The notes: a model not told the origin generated them from the letters alone. 64,000 bases of DNA from Acidobacteriota bacterium (GCA_003225005.1 QIAN01000021.1:1-64000); one strand, 5' to 3'; shown: positions 16,676 through 27,594, counted from the first letter of the stretch. A program made the numbers and translations.

Positions 16676-17665
16676 TCAAGAGCGAAGGGAAACTGGTTCT
16701 TTATTTTTATTTTCTTGCGGCGCGTTTCTTTGCTGACGATACCAGTCCACGGTCAGGCCCAGACCTTGTTCAAAATTGACTTTTGGCTTGTACCCCAAGT
16801 GCTTCTCTGCCTTGGAAATATCGGCCAGCGAATGCTTGATGTCCCCTCCGCGTTCCGGACCGTACTCAGGTGTGCCGGAGTATCCGGTCAGCTTTTCGAG
16901 GGCGCTGAACATTTCGTTCAGGGTGACACGGCGCCCAGTTGCAATGTTGAAAACCTGTCCGGCGGCTTGGCTGGCGGGCGCTTCGCAAGCCAACAAGTTT
17001 GCCTGGACTGCATTGTCGATGAAGGTAAAATCACGGCTCTGTTCACCATCCCCGAAGATTGTGGGCCGATCCCCACAGAGCATCTGCGTAATGAACTTGG
17101 CTAGCACTCCGGAGTATGGCGACGAAGGGTCCTGGCGTGGCCCGAAAATATTGAAATAACGCAACGCCACGGTTTCCAATCCGTAGCAGCGGTAGAACGA
17201 CGTCATGTAATGTTCGCTGGCCAGCTTAGCCACAGCATAGGGCGAAATTGGACTGGGCGTCATCTCCTCGTGTTTGGGCAGTGTAGGCGTGTCGCCGTAG
17301 GCGGATGACGAGGCCGCATAGACCACCCGCCTGACCTTGGCATCCCTCGCCGCAACCAGCACGTTTACTGTTCCATCCACGTTGGCCTGGTTGTTTGCAA
17401 TGGGGTCTAAAACGGACTTGGGTACCGAAGGGATCGCGGCTTGATGCAAAACATAGTCGACGCCGTTGCAAATGCTCTTCATGGCATCGAGATCGAGAAT
17501 GCTTGCTTCTCGAAAGTCTATTTGGCCGAGGATATCTGTTAGATTTTCGCGCTTCCCGGTGGCAAAATTGTCCACCCCGCGAACCCGCTCGCCACGTCCA
17601 ACGAGAGCACGCGCCAGGGACGATCCGATGAAGCCACCAATGCCTGTAATGAGGTAAAGAGCCAT
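16676..17665 (-). CDS. NAD-dependent nucleotide-sugar epimerase (extended SDR)
   Basis: 329 residues from ATG 17665; an in-frame extension to 17809 shows no conservation. The NAD-binding GIGGFIG loop opens the protein. The catalytic pair is present: Ser in AASSSAYGD and YAVAK (Tyr-x3-Lys). The body (RYFNIFGPRQDP, SRDFTFIDN) fits UDP-glucose/UDP-GlcNAc 4-epimerases of the WbpP/GalE type that feed surface polysaccharide synthesis. The exact sugar cannot be fixed. It is 279 bases after engB on the same strand, so probably a separate transcript. Confidence 0.88.
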   Translation of the reverse strand: MALYLITGIGGFIGSSLARALVGRGERVRGVDNFATGKRENLTDILGQIDFREASILDLDAMKSICNGVDYVLHQAAIPSVPKSVLDPIANNQANVDGTVNVLVAARDAKVRRVVYAASSSAYGDTPTLPKHEEMTPSPISPYAVAKLASEHYMTSFYRCYGLETVALRYFNIFGPRQDPSSPYSGVLAKFITQMLCGDRPTIFGDGEQSRDFTFIDNAVQANLLACEAPASQAAGQVFNIATGRRVTLNEMFSALEKLTGYSGTPEYGPERGGDIKHSLADISKAEKHLGYKPKVNFEQGLGLTVDWYRQQRNAPQENKNKEPVSLRS

Positions 17666-17944
17666 GATTGTTTCATCATAGCGAATGGAATGATTTCTTT
17701 GCTCGGTTTCACAGCGATTTGGGGCGAAACCAAAGTAATGCAGTACCGCCTCCTGTTTCGCCAGACGTGCAGAGAACCGGAGGGAATTAACAACATAAGG
17801 AAGGACCAAGTGCCTACTTTGCTGCCGGACTCACTTCGCGATACGGTTCGCTACGCTCTGATTACGGAGATCGCAGGCCGAACGTTTATCAGCCCACGAG
17901 ATGTTTCCGGCGATTGATATCGATAAGGCCGCCTCGGGACTGGT

Positions 17945-18559
17945 TCAGGAAGGGGACTCGACCGCAGGCACCCGCTGGGCGGCCTGGCGGATCTCTTTCC
18001 ACAAATGCTCTTGTCCGGCGCCCGTTTTGGCTGAGAAAGGGACAATGCGTGCGGTGGGATATTCCTTTTCAAGCGCGCGCAGCGCAGTGGGCAGTTGATT
18101 TCCCGAGAGCCGATCGCTTTTGGTGGCGATTACAAGGAAGTCACGACCCGAAGCACTGAGGAATTCCAGCAACAGCCGGTCGCTTTGCTGGGCAGGAACG
18201 TTCGCGTCCACCAGCGCGATGCATAAGACGAGGCTGGGACGCTCATTTAAGTACGGCTCGATGAACTTCGGCCATTCCTGGGAAATTTCTCGTGAGAGCT
18301 TGGCGTAACCGTAGCCCGGGAGGTCGGTGAAGATGAGCTCAGGCCGCGGCTTACCCGGCCATCGTATCTCGAAGAAGTTGATACTGCGAGTGCGTCCGGG
18401 AGTCGAACTGGTCCGTGCCAATTTCGTCCCCACGAGCGCATTGATCACGCTCGATTTGCCGACGTTGGAGCGCCCGAGGAAGGCGACTTCCGGCAGGCTG
18501 GGAGCAGGGAAGTGCGACACGTCGGTCGCCGCCGCCAGGAACCGGGCCAGAATCCTCAT
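17945..18559 (-). CDS. engB: Ribosome biogenesis GTPase EngB/YsxC
   Basis: 204 residues, normal for the family. G-motifs are clear: GRSNVGKSS (G1), SSTPGRTRSINFF (G2 region), DLPGYG (G3) and TKSD (G4). EngB is an essential GTPase in late 50S subunit assembly. In Bacillus ysxC follows lonA; the same neighbourhood is kept here, with a dCTP deaminase gene inserted between. A repeat-rich 120-base gap separates it from dcd. Confidence 0.95.
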   Translation of the reverse strand: MRILARFLAAATDVSHFPAPSLPEVAFLGRSNVGKSSVINALVGTKLARTSSTPGRTRSINFFEIRWPGKPRPELIFTDLPGYGYAKLSREISQEWPKFIEPYLNERPSLVLCIALVDANVPAQQSDRLLLEFLSASGRDFLVIATKSDRLSGNQLPTALRALEKEYPTARIVPFSAKTGAGQEHLWKEIRQAAQRVPAVESPS

Positions 18560-18596
18560 GCCCCAGTGTGCTATGAACTGCGCGAGATTGGCAAGC

Positions 18597-18651
18597 GGGG
18601 CGAAAGAACGTGGGCGAAAGAACGAAGGAACGTGGGGCGAAAGAACGAAAG
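18597..18651. repeat. GGGCGAAAGAACG imperfect tandem repeat
   Basis: Three copies of a GGGCGAAAGAACG-like unit separated by TG or GAAGGAACGTG, in the gap between engB and dcd. Short purine-rich slippage repeats like this are common in intergenic DNA; no function is proposed. Confidence 0.65.
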
Positions 18652-18681
18652 ATTCGCGAGGGCGATCCGCCCGGTACCCAT

Positions 18682-19866
18682 TCAGCGAACCGCTTCGCGA
18701 CGAAACTGCTTGCTCAGAGTGAGCGCCTGATGTTGGTACGATGACCCTATATTTGTGCCATAGATCTTGTCTGGCCGGGACAACAGCGGCATATAGTTCA
18801 GCCGACCCACAAGCTGCCCGTGTTCCATTAAGAACGGAACCTCATGGGCGCGAACTTCAAGCACCGCGCGCGTTCCCTTGATGTCGCTCGATCCGTACCC
18901 AAAGCCAGGATCGAAGAACCCGGCGTAGTGAATCCGGAACTCCCCGTCGGATGGATCAAAGGGAACCATCTCTGCCGCGAAGTCCGGCGGGACACGCACC
19001 CTTTCCCGCGACGCGAGAATATAGAAGTCACCAGGCTGAAGAATCAGGCTCTTACTGGCGCTCTGATGATGCAATTCCCAAAATTCTTCGGGAGAGTAGT
19101 GATTGATCTTATCCAATTCAATCACTGGCGCGTTGCGCTTCGCCTTGTAGGCAATGACTTCGCCCTTCTCGATCGCTTCCAGATTGATCGTGATCCTCAA
19201 ACCTCGATCGAGCAAGGCTTTTACCGGACTGTCTTCGTCCATGTAGACGAGCGTCTCCGCCCTGTCCAGCTTTTTGATCATGCTGTCGCGAGTGTCGGGA
19301 TTTCCGCGGACGAAGCGCAGTTGACTCAACCGCATTCCCGCCCTGATTCCGACGGTGAATGTGCGCGAGACAATTTCCGCATACAATTTGCCTTTGTATC
19401 CCGGCGGAACGCGGTCGAATTCGACGCCGTAATCCGTGATCAAACGAGTAAAAACGTCCAGGCGCCCCGTGGTGCTCTTGGGATTTGCCTTGCCCGAAAT
19501 GTCTTCCGGCAAATTCACTTCCTCGAGCAAAGGCACGATGTAAACGCAGTCTTTCTCAAAAACCGCTGCGCTCGTCAAGTCGACCCGGGTCATCCGCAGC
19601 TCTTTGATTTTGGCTTCGACCGTGCTATTCGGGCCGGGGAGAAAGCTGGCTCGCATCCGGTGAGCGATATCTCCCAGACGCAAGTCGAGACTCGCCGGTT
19701 GGATATGGTCTGGGCTTATCGCCGGCGTGGCGCTTACGCTTCCACGGGCGATGAGATTGCTGATTTCCTGCGAGGGGAATATTCCTGTGGTCCGGCTCTG
19801 CGCTTGTTCGACAGGCGACCCGGGATCATTTTCAAACGCAATCTGACTCTGGTTGGATGTGGACAT
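18682..19866 (-). CDS. dcd: 2'-deoxycytidine 5'-triphosphate deaminase (long form)
   Basis: 394 residues, about twice the length of the classical Dcd. The N-terminal domain has GKANPKSTTGRLDVFTRLI, the signature of the long dCTP deaminase family, and the second domain repeats the fold (EMVPFDPSDGEFRIHYAGFF, DPGFGYG, AVLEVRAHEVPFLMEHGQ). The reaction converts dCTP to dUTP for thymidylate synthesis. It is embedded in the stress-protease block, 68 bases after lon. The catalytic Glu is probably in the RAHEVPF or AEIVSRT segment, which I cannot decide by eye. Confidence 0.85.
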   Translation of the reverse strand: MSTSNQSQIAFENDPGSPVEQAQSRTTGIFPSQEISNLIARGSVSATPAISPDHIQPASLDLRLGDIAHRMRASFLPGPNSTVEAKIKELRMTRVDLTSAAVFEKDCVYIVPLLEEVNLPEDISGKANPKSTTGRLDVFTRLITDYGVEFDRVPPGYKGKLYAEIVSRTFTVGIRAGMRLSQLRFVRGNPDTRDSMIKKLDRAETLVYMDEDSPVKALLDRGLRITINLEAIEKGEVIAYKAKRNAPVIELDKINHYSPEEFWELHHQSASKSLILQPGDFYILASRERVRVPPDFAAEMVPFDPSDGEFRIHYAGFFDPGFGYGSSDIKGTRAVLEVRAHEVPFLMEHGQLVGRLNYMPLLSRPDKIYGTNIGSSYQHQALTLSKQFRREAVR

Positions 19867-19934
19867 CGTCAGGGTTCCCCGTGTCTCTTCATGGCTTCAG
19901 AGATGTGACGCGCCCTCTTGCTGGATTAGACCTT

Positions 19935-22343
19935 CTACTGATGCGCGGTTGGGCTATCGCCGGTGGTGGAAGTCAATGGAGCAATCGTCCGCGCCGCCTC
20001 GTCCTCAAGCTTGGGCAGCGGGCCTTCCAGCGCGATTTGCAGCACTTGGTCCATGGTGTCCACGAAGTGCAGTTTCATGGCGTTCCGCAGGTTTTCCGGG
20101 ACCTCGGCCACGTCTTTCTCATTTTCTTTAGGCAGGATCACTTCAAACAGTCCCGCCCGGTGCGCAGCCAACAGTTTTTCTTTGAGTCCGCCGATGGGAA
20201 GAACCTTGCCACGTAATGTGATCTCTCCGGTCATGGCCAGGTCACGCCGCACCGGAATCTTGCTCAGCGCACTGGAGATGGCGGTCGCGATGGTGATGCC
20301 GGCCGACGGCCCGTCCTTCGGAATGGCGCCCTCAGGGACGTGTACGTGAAGATCGAGATTGCGGTAGAAATCCCGCGTCAAGCCTAGGCGATGCGCACGC
20401 GAGCGCACATAGGACATGGCCGCCTGTGCCGATTCTTGCATTACATCGCCCAATTTGCCGGTCAATGTGAGCTTGCCTTTGCCATCGACCACAGTTGCTT
20501 CCGTGCTCAGGATCGAGCCGCCGACTTCGGTCCAAGCCAGACCGGTGACCAACCCAATCTCGCTCTTCTCGTGTGCCAGCGTATCGCGGAACTTGATCAC
20601 GCCCAGGAAATCGCCCACGTTTTCAGCTGTGACTGTAATGGCGTACTCTGCGCCTTCTTTCACCACCTTGCGCGCGACTTTTCGGCACACGTTGCCGATC
20701 TCCCGCTCCAGGTTCCGCACGCCCGCTTCCCGCGTATAAGAGCGGATCAGTCCAGTGATGGCGTCGTCGGTAAACTTCACATTCTTGTCCGACAAGCCCG
20801 CCTGCGCCAGTTGTTTCTTGACCAGGAATTGCTTGGCAATTTCGACCTTTTCCTGCTCCGTGTACCCGTGCAGTCGCAACACTTCCATGCGGTCTTGCAA
20901 GGCCGGAGGGATGGTGTGCAGCACGTTGGCGGTGGCCACAAAGAAGACCTGAGACAGGTCGTACTCGACGTCAAGGTAGTGATCCACGAACATGAAGTTC
21001 TGCTCGGGATCGAGAACTTCCAGCAGCGCGGCCGAAGGATCGCCGCGGAAGTCCATCGACATCTTGTCCACTTCATCGAGCATGAAGACGGGATTCTTGG
21101 TGCCCGCCTTCTTCATCATCTGAATGATCTGGCCGGGCAGGGCGCCGATGTAAGTGCGCCGATGACCACGGATTTCCGCTTCGTCTCGCACCCCGCCCAA
21201 TGACATACGCACGAACTTGCGCCCCGTGGCCTTGGCAATGGACATGCCCAGGGAGGTCTTGCCGACTCCCGGAGGTCCGACGAAACAAAGAATCGAACCT
21301 TTGGGATTTTTCACTAACTGGCGCACCGCGAGAAATTCGAGGATGCGTTCTTTGATCTTCTCCAGCCCGTAGTGATCTTCGTTGAGAACCTTTTCGGCTC
21401 GGGAAATATTGCGAATCTCTTTGGAACGCTTTTTCCACGGCACGGCCAGCAGCCAATCCAGATAATTCCGCGAGACCGTCGACTCGGCCGACATGGGCGG
21501 CATGGCTTCCAGCTTCTTCAGTTCCTGAACGGCTTTATCTTTCACGTCCTTAGGCATGCCGGCGGCTTCGATCTTCTTTTTCAGTTCGTCGAATTCGCTC
21601 TTTTCGCCCCGGCCCAGTTCTTTCTGAATGGCCTTGATCTTTTCGTTGAGGTAATACTCTTTTTGCGCCTTCTCCATCTGTCGCTTCACCCGCGACTGGA
21701 TGGTACGATCCACATTCAGCTTTTCGATCTCAATGTCGAGCACGTCGGCGATACGATTCATCCGTTCCGCCGGATCAAAAATCTCCAGTAACTCCTGTTT
21801 TTCTTCGATGGAAAGCTGCAAGTTCGCGGCGATGATATCGGTCAGCTTGGCCGGATCTTCCATGCGGACCGCCGAGATCATGGTCTCGTAGTTCAACGCC
21901 TGACAAAGTTTGACGTACTGCTCAAACAGGGTGGTGACCCGCTGCATGCTGGCTTCGATCGACTGGTTCAGTTCGGTGGAGTAACGAGCTACCCGCACCG
22001 AGGCCTGCATGTAGCCGTCGGCTTCCGTGACCTGTAGAATCTTGCCCCGCTCAATGCCTTCAACCAATACTTTAATGTTTCCGTCGGGCAACTTGAGGCT
22101 TTGGACGATATTGACGATCGTCCCAACCTGATAGATCTCATTCGCCTTGGGCTCGTCAATGCCGGCGTCGTGTTGCGTCGCCAAAAAAATCTTCTTGTCG
22201 GCGGCCAGCGCTTCTTCCAAAGCCCGCACACTCGATTCGCGGCCCACGACGAACGGCGTCATCATGAAAGGGAAGATGACCACGTCGCGGATGGGCATCA
22301 TCGGAAGCTTCTTGGTCTCGAATTTTTCCTTGGCTGTGGTCAC
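19935..22343 (-). CDS. lon: ATP-dependent protease Lon
   Basis: 802 residues, GTG start. An N-terminal substrate-binding domain (opening with [16 protein letters not shown]) is followed by a coiled-coil, an AAA+ module with Walker [10 protein letters not shown] and Walker B FMLDEVDK, and a C-terminal Ser-Lys protease domain with PKDGPSAG (catalytic Ser) and LKEKLLAA (catalytic Lys). Lon degrades misfolded and regulatory proteins in the cytosol. It lies 51 bases after clpX, in one operon with tig-clpP-clpX. Confidence 0.97.
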   Translation of the reverse strand: MTTAKEKFETKKLPMMPIRDVVIFPFMMTPFVVGRESSVRALEEALAADKKIFLATQHDAGIDEPKANEIYQVGTIVNIVQSLKLPDGNIKVLVEGIERGKILQVTEADGYMQASVRVARYSTELNQSIEASMQRVTTLFEQYVKLCQALNYETMISAVRMEDPAKLTDIIAANLQLSIEEKQELLEIFDPAERMNRIADVLDIEIEKLNVDRTIQSRVKRQMEKAQKEYYLNEKIKAIQKELGRGEKSEFDELKKKIEAAGMPKDVKDKAVQELKKLEAMPPMSAESTVSRNYLDWLLAVPWKKRSKEIRNISRAEKVLNEDHYGLEKIKERILEFLAVRQLVKNPKGSILCFVGPPGVGKTSLGMSIAKATGRKFVRMSLGGVRDEAEIRGHRRTYIGALPGQIIQMMKKAGTKNPVFMLDEVDKMSMDFRGDPSAALLEVLDPEQNFMFVDHYLDVEYDLSQVFFVATANVLHTIPPALQDRMEVLRLHGYTEQEKVEIAKQFLVKKQLAQAGLSDKNVKFTDDAITGLIRSYTREAGVRNLEREIGNVCRKVARKVVKEGAEYAITVTAENVGDFLGVIKFRDTLAHEKSEIGLVTGLAWTEVGGSILSTEATVVDGKGKLTLTGKLGDVMQESAQAAMSYVRSRAHRLGLTRDFYRNLDLHVHVPEGAIPKDGPSAGITIATAISSALSKIPVRRDLAMTGEITLRGKVLPIGGLKEKLLAAHRAGLFEVILPKENEKDVAEVPENLRNAMKLHFVDTMDQVLQIALEGPLPKLEDEAARTIAPLTSTTGDSPTAHQ

Positions 22344-22394
22344 TCTGTCTCCCGAATTCCCTAAACCCAGACGTCGCTCGAACCTACGCCCCGG

Positions 22395-23678
22395 TTACCC
22401 GGCCTTTTCCATCATGGCCAGAGTAGCACTGCGTTTCTCCACCATCTCACGCGTTACCTCGAACTCTTTCAGTTTCTTTTGACTAGGTAACTGGAACATC
22501 AAATCGAGCATGAGCTCTTCCAGAATCATGCGCAACCCTCGCGCCCCCACCTTGCGAGCCATGGCTTGGCGCGCCACCGCGCGCAACGCCTCTTCGCTGA
22601 ACTTCAAGCGCACATTCTCAAACTCGAAAAGCCGCTGGTACTGCTTAATGATAGCGTTTTTCGGCCGAGTGAGTATCTCTATTAATGCGCTTTCGTCCAA
22701 GTCTTCGAGCATGCCAACCACCGGCAAACGGCCGACAAATTCCGGAATCAGGCCAAACTTGATCAGGTCTTCCGGCTGAATTTCGCTCAGCAATTCATAG
22801 TTGCGCTTGCGGGCGACTCCTCCGGCCACATCTTCTTTTGCCGCATCCTCTCCGGCGCGAAAGCCTAGGGACTTTTTACCCACGCGCCGGCCAATGATTT
22901 TCTCCAACCCGACGAATGCCCCGCCGCAGATAAAAAGAATGTTGGTGGTATCGACCGGAGTAAATTCCTGGTGCGGGTGCTTGCGCCCGCCTTGGGGCGG
23001 CACGTTGGCAATGGTGCCTTCCAGAATCTTCAACAATGCCTGCTGCACGCCCTCGCCGGAAACGTCGCGCGTAATCGACGGATTCTCGTCCTTGCGTCCA
23101 ATCTTGTCGACTTCATCGATGTAGATAATGCCGGTCTGCGTCCGGCTGACATCTCCATCAGCTGCCTGCAGCAGCTTGAGGATGATATTCTCAACATCCT
23201 CGCCCACATAGCCGGCTTCGGTAAGCGTGGTGGCATCGACGATGGCGAAGGGCACGTCCAGCATGCGGGCCAAGGTTTGCGCCAGCAGCGTCTTGCCCGT
23301 GCCGGTCGGCCCGATCAGCATAATGTTGGACTTGCTGAGCTCAATGCCGTCGCTGCTCTTCTGACGGTTCATGTAGATGCGCTTGTAGTGGTTGTAGACA
23401 GCGACTACCAGCTTTTTCTTGGTTTGTTCCTGCCCGATGACGTACTCGTCGAGGAAGGTCTTGACTTCTTGCGGCTTGGGCAGCTGGTTGGGAGTAGCAG
23501 ACTGAGGCGTTGCCGTGCGGTCATCTTCCAAAATGGAGTTGCAGACCGCCACACACTCATCGCAAATGTAAGCGCGGGGATAATCGCTGGGTGAAGAGAT
23601 CAGCTTGGCTACCGCGTCCTGCGACTTATGGCAGAACGAACAACGCAGTATCTCATCTGTACCCGACTTGGCTTTCAC
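22395..23678 (-). CDS. clpX: ATP-dependent Clp protease ATP-binding subunit ClpX
   Basis: 427 residues, GTG start. The N-terminal C4 zinc-binding domain is intact (CSFCHKS ... CDECVAVC). The AAA+ domain has GPTGTGKT and IYIDEVDK, and the LGFRAGEDA region leads into the ClpP-contact part. ClpX unfolds tagged substrates and feeds them to ClpP. It follows clpP by about 100 bases. Confidence 0.97.
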   Translation of the reverse strand: MKAKSGTDEILRCSFCHKSQDAVAKLISSPSDYPRAYICDECVAVCNSILEDDRTATPQSATPNQLPKPQEVKTFLDEYVIGQEQTKKKLVVAVYNHYKRIYMNRQKSSDGIELSKSNIMLIGPTGTGKTLLAQTLARMLDVPFAIVDATTLTEAGYVGEDVENIILKLLQAADGDVSRTQTGIIYIDEVDKIGRKDENPSITRDVSGEGVQQALLKILEGTIANVPPQGGRKHPHQEFTPVDTTNILFICGGAFVGLEKIIGRRVGKKSLGFRAGEDAAKEDVAGGVARKRNYELLSEIQPEDLIKFGLIPEFVGRLPVVGMLEDLDESALIEILTRPKNAIIKQYQRLFEFENVRLKFSEEALRAVARQAMARKVGARGLRMILEELMLDLMFQLPSQKKLKEFEVTREMVEKRSATLAMMEKAG

Positions 23679-23782
23679 TCGGCTTTGCCCCTCAACCTTA
23701 TCCGGCGTGGCTGGTCCCAGAACTTCCAGCCCGCCACACCGTTCGTTGCCGCATAGTCTTCACCACGGCCGCGACGCTGCGA

Positions 23783-24406
23783 TCATACCGCTTTCCCGGT
23801 CTTATAGATGATATCGTCTATGATTCCATATTCCTTCGCTTGTTGCGCGTTCATAATGAAGTCGCGCTCCACATCTTTCTCCACTTTATCCAGCTTCTGG
23901 CCACTGTGCTTGGATAGTAACTGGTTAGTAATCTCGCGCATGCGCAGAATTTCCCGGGCGTGAATGTCGATGTCCGTCGCTTGTCCCGACAGTCCTCCCA
24001 TAGAAGGCTGATGGATCAGGATGCGAGAGTTGGGCAGCGCCAGCCGCTTCTTCGGTTCGCCTGCGGCAAGAAGCAATGCCGCCATCGACGCGGCTTGGCC
24101 GACGCACAGCGTCATCACATCGTTCTTCACGTATTGCATGGTGTCGTAAATGGCCATGCCTGCGGTGATCGATCCACCGGGAGAGTTCACATAGAGCTGG
24201 ATGTCCTTCTCCGGGTCTTCTTGGGCAAGGAACAACATCTGCGCAATCACCAGATTGGCGATGTTGTCGTCAATCGGCGTGCCTATGAAAATGATGTTAT
24301 CGCGCAGCAGTCGGGAGTAAATGTCGTAGGCGCGTTCGCCCCGGCCGGTCTGCTCGATGACCATCGGTACCAACATCATCTGTGGATCGTTTTGCTTCAC
24401 GGTCAC
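23783..24406 (-). CDS. clpP: ATP-dependent Clp protease proteolytic subunit ClpP
   Basis: 207 residues if GTG 24406 is the start, chosen because GGAG lies 7 bases before it; a TTG at 24430 extends the frame further but has no ribosome site. The catalytic triad is visible: Ser in GQAASMAA, His in ILIHQPS and Asp in the following KDVERD region. The conserved [14 protein letters not shown] and NSPGGSI segments are present. ClpP forms the tetradecameric peptidase chamber used by ClpX. It sits between tig and clpX. Confidence 0.95.
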   Translation of the reverse strand: MTVKQNDPQMMLVPMVIEQTGRGERAYDIYSRLLRDNIIFIGTPIDDNIANLVIAQMLFLAQEDPEKDIQLYVNSPGGSITAGMAIYDTMQYVKNDVMTLCVGQAASMAALLLAAGEPKKRLALPNSRILIHQPSMGGLSGQATDIDIHAREILRMREITNQLLSKHSGQKLDKVEKDVERDFIMNAQQAKEYGIIDDIIYKTGKAV

Positions 24407-24469
24407 CTGCCACACTCCGCCCCTAACCAACGCTCGTGCTACCAGGGGAGGATCGAAAGTGGTCCGCGG

Positions 24470-25765
24470 TTAAGCGGACTGGTGGTAGAGAAAGTTGAGG
24501 GCCTTCTCGCTGCGGATTCTATTTCGGATTCTATCGAGGCCCCCATCCTGTGTCAAACGAGCGCGGACCGCTTCCGGCGTCTGTTTTGTCTGTTTTGCCA
24601 GCGCCTCAACCTCCTGGTTTAATTCATGGTCACTGACAGTGATGTTTTCCAGTTCTGCGATCCGTTCCAGCAACAAAGACGACTTCACATCCTGCAATGC
24701 CTGTTCCCGCTGACCCACGCGCAGCCTTGGCAGGTCCATCTTTTTCATATCTTCCATCTTCATGCCCTGCGCCGCCAACGCGCGCAGCCCGCGCTCCAGG
24801 CGAAGATCGATTTGCCGCTCCACCAATGATTCCGGCACTTCAAACTCATTGTGCTTAACCAGTTCGGCTACCAGCTTATCTTTTGCCTCGTGCTCCGCCG
24901 TGTGACGCTTTTCCGCCTCCATATTCTCGCGGATCTCCCTCTTTACCGCATCCATACTGGTGAACTCGCCGAGCTCCTTCGCGAATTCATCGTTCAGCTC
25001 CGGCAGGCTCTTCTGCTTGATGGCGTGAATCTTCACCGTATACGAGAATGTCTTTCCTGCAAGTCTTTTGTCGGATGCGTCTTGAGGATAGTTCACCTCA
25101 AAGGTGCGCTCCGCGCCCGCAGAAGCGCCGCGCAGGTGCTCGGTGAATTCCGGCATGGTGTTCTTGCCGCCGATTTCCACCAGCACTTCGTCCATGTGAA
25201 CCGGATTTGCATCCTTCGTGGCTTGACCATCCTTGGGCCGGCCATCCAGCGAGGCCTGCGCAAAGTCGCCATCCGCCAGCGGACGTCCTTCGACCGAGGT
25301 GAACGTCGCATGCTGCTCGCGTACGTTATCGAGTGCCTGCTCGACTTCTTCGTCGTTGACTGCGATCTCAGGTTTATCGGCGCGCAGCTCCTTGTAGCCT
25401 TCAACCGGAATCTCAGGCATCACTTCGAAGCTGGCCTTGAAGCGCAGGGGTTCGCTGTCGTGAATGTGTAGATCGGTAACGCGCGGCTGTGACACCGGCA
25501 TCAAACCCTGTTTTTCGGCTTCGCGGCGAAAGTATTTCGGAACCAAAGCTTCGACCACATCGCTTTTAACTTCTTCCCCAAAGCGCTGCTTGATGATGGA
25601 GGCGGGGACGTGCCCGGCGCGAAAGCCCGGGAGGCGCGCAACCTTCTGATATTTCTGAATGATTACTTCGGTTTCGCGCGCCACCTCGTCGGCTGGGATC
25701 TCGACGGAAATCTCGCGCTTGACGCTCTCTCTATTCTTCGTTTCCGCCGTCTCTGTGGGGCTCAC
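24470..25765 (-). CDS. tig: Trigger factor (ribosome-associated chaperone, PPIase)
   Basis: 431 residues. GTG 25765 is preceded by AAAGGT with a 5-base gap. The ribosome-binding N-terminal domain contains the signature G-F-R-x-G (LPGFRAGHVP), then the FKBP-type PPIase domain (about 160-245) and the long helical C-terminal domain. Trigger factor binds nascent chains at the ribosome exit. First gene of the tig-clpP-clpX-lon operon. Confidence 0.96.
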   Translation of the reverse strand: MSPTETAETKNRESVKREISVEIPADEVARETEVIIQKYQKVARLPGFRAGHVPASIIKQRFGEEVKSDVVEALVPKYFRREAEKQGLMPVSQPRVTDLHIHDSEPLRFKASFEVMPEIPVEGYKELRADKPEIAVNDEEVEQALDNVREQHATFTSVEGRPLADGDFAQASLDGRPKDGQATKDANPVHMDEVLVEIGGKNTMPEFTEHLRGASAGAERTFEVNYPQDASDKRLAGKTFSYTVKIHAIKQKSLPELNDEFAKELGEFTSMDAVKREIRENMEAEKRHTAEHEAKDKLVAELVKHNEFEVPESLVERQIDLRLERGLRALAAQGMKMEDMKKMDLPRLRVGQREQALQDVKSSLLLERIAELENITVSDHELNQEVEALAKQTKQTPEAVRARLTQDGGLDRIRNRIRSEKALNFLYHQSA

Positions 25766-25848
25766 GCTCTACCTTTCGCTCTACGGCCCAATCCAGGTGT
25801 CTGTTTACGGTCCGAAACGGGGCTGAATTTATGCGACCTTTAACTTTG

Positions 25849-25877
25849 AGTGTAAAGACAACAGAGAGCAGCGTCAA
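25849..25877 (-). promoter_or_regulatory. Promoter of tig-clpP-clpX-lon
   Basis: On the minus strand, TTGACG (25877-25872), a 17-base spacer and TACACT (25854-25849) make a good sigma70-type promoter about 85 bases before the tig start codon. No CIRCE-like inverted repeat was seen in the leader. Confidence 0.6.
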
Positions 25878-25973
25878 ACCAAGGAATCGACCTTAGTCTC
25901 CGAGTCCACAGTCCCTTTGCCCATTCCCGGACTCTGGTAGAGACATGACCGAGGTACCCCTGTATACGCGGGA

Positions 25974-26831
25974 TCATGTTGGCTTCAAGAGCGTAAGTAG
26001 CGTTACCTCTGGACGACAGTTCAGCCGTACGGGAGGATTGATCACGCCTAGACCTCGGCTGGTATATACCTGCAGCCGCCCGACTCGGTTCAGCCCGGTG
26101 TGATATTTGCGTGCCAGAGGGGGCAGAACAATGGGACCAAGGCCGGGGATCCTCACCTGGCCGCCGTGCGAGTGTCCGGACAGTTGCAGATCGACCGGAA
26201 AACCCGCCACATCATCGGCAAAATCCGGCTCGTGCGCAAGCAAAACGGTCGCCTCTGTCTCCGGAACGGCGGCTAATGTCTTCGGCAGATCGTGCTCGTT
26301 CTCGAGCACATCATCGACTCCACTGATCCACAACCGGTCATGCCCGCGCTCGAAGGCAAAGGATTCATTTCGAAGAAGGCGAATGCCGCGATCCACCAGC
26401 GCTCCTGCCACGATGTCCGCACCGTTCCAGTGATCGTGGTTGCCAAGAATCGCGACCATCGGAACTCCTTTCCAGCTCGCCAGTACATCGGCACACGGCT
26501 CCGCATGATGCGCACCGGCTGGGCCGAAGGGCTGACCGAAAGGGGGAGAAACGAAGTCTCCGGTGAGCGTGAGCAAGTCAGGGCGAAACGCTCGCGCAAT
26601 TCGCACGGCTTCCTCTACCCCGGCTTTTCCCATGTAGGGGCCAAAGTGAATGTCCGTGATTTGTGCAATCCGAAATCCATGAAACGAGTCTGGCAGGCGG
26701 GAGAGGCGAACCTCGACGTGCTCGGCAACTGGATGGTGGGGTTCCACCAATAGCGCGTCAGCACCGGTCGCGCTAACCAGGGCGGCTGCTCCGTAGGCGA
26801 CGAAGCGCCGACGTGAAAGTCGTGGCGACAT
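25974..26831 (-). CDS. Exported metallophosphoesterase (YkuE-like)
   Basis: 285 residues from ATG 26831, giving a Tat-type signal (SRRRFVAYGAAAL). All calcineurin-like metal motifs are present: TDIHFG, LTGDFV, GNHDHW, LLAHEPD and SGHSHGGQV. Members of this branch hydrolyse phosphoester substrates such as lipid head groups or nucleotides in the periplasm; the substrate cannot be told. An earlier ATG at 26855 would only add eight residues before the Tat motif. Confidence 0.88.
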   Translation of the reverse strand: MSPRLSRRRFVAYGAAALVSATGADALLVEPHHPVAEHVEVRLSRLPDSFHGFRIAQITDIHFGPYMGKAGVEEAVRIARAFRPDLLTLTGDFVSPPFGQPFGPAGAHHAEPCADVLASWKGVPMVAILGNHDHWNGADIVAGALVDRGIRLLRNESFAFERGHDRLWISGVDDVLENEHDLPKTLAAVPETEATVLLAHEPDFADDVAGFPVDLQLSGHSHGGQVRIPGLGPIVLPPLARKYHTGLNRVGRLQVYTSRGLGVINPPVRLNCRPEVTLLTLLKPT

Positions 26832-26907
26832 GTAACTCCAGTTTAGCATCCACATGTTGAGCAGGAGTTGAGGCGCCTTGTTCGACTACACTGAATGTCC
26901 GCACTCT

Positions 26908-27594
26908 ATGAATGCCCACTGGCTCACCGTTCTTAACCGCGAAGTCGTCGCCTGTACTCGTTGTCCGCGGCTTGTCGAGTACCGCGAGCAGGTCGCCCGT
27001 GAAAAACGGCGCGCCTATCGTGATTGCGAATACTGGGCGAAGCCTGTTCCCGGCTTCGGCGATCCCGAAGCCCGCGTGCTGGTCATGGGACTGGCTCCCG
27101 GAGCGCATGGCTCCAATCGCACCGGACGCCCGTTCACCGGCGACGCCTCCGGCAAGTTTATGTATCCCGTGCTATACGAAACCGGCTTCGCTAATCAGCC
27201 TGGCGCCACCGACTGCAACGATGGTCTCAAACTCAAGAACCTGTACATCACCGCCGCAGTCCGTTGCGCTCCGCCCGATAACAAGCCCCTGCCGCAGGAA
27301 CTGGCCGAGTGCTCCACATTTCTTGATCGCGAAATCGCCGGGCTAACAAACCTGAGGGTGATCGTAGCCTTAGGCAAAATTGGTTTTGATGCTTACCTCA
27401 ACTACGTCAAGCGCAGCGGTCTGATCGCCAGCAAGAAAACTTACATCTTCAAACACGGTGCCAGTTACCGGTTACCAGATGGCAAGACTTTGCTGGCCAG
27501 CTACCACCCTTCCAATCAGAACACGCAGACGGGCAAGCTGACTGGCAAAATGTTTGTAGAGATCTTTCGAGAGGCGGCAGAACTTGCCGATTAG
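26908..27594 (+). CDS. Family 5 uracil-DNA glycosylase (Fe-S)
   Basis: 228 residues from ATG 26908; a TTG at 26878 adds a poorly supported extension. The Fe-S cluster cysteines are CTRCPR, C in YRDCEYW region or VRCAPP, and AECSTF. Motif A is the family 5 (UDGb) form GLAPGAHGSNRTGRPF, which lacks the catalytic Asp/Asn of families 1 and 4, and motif B is HPSNQNTQTG. Such enzymes remove uracil and other deaminated bases from DNA. Divergent from the phosphoesterase gene. Confidence 0.92.
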   Translation: MNAHWLTVLNREVVACTRCPRLVEYREQVAREKRRAYRDCEYWAKPVPGFGDPEARVLVMGLAPGAHGSNRTGRPFTGDASGKFMYPVLYETGFANQPGATDCNDGLKLKNLYITAAVRCAPPDNKPLPQELAECSTFLDREIAGLTNLRVIVALGKIGFDAYLNYVKRSGLIASKKTYIFKHGASYRLPDGKTLLASYHPSNQNTQTGKLTGKMFVEIFREAAELAD

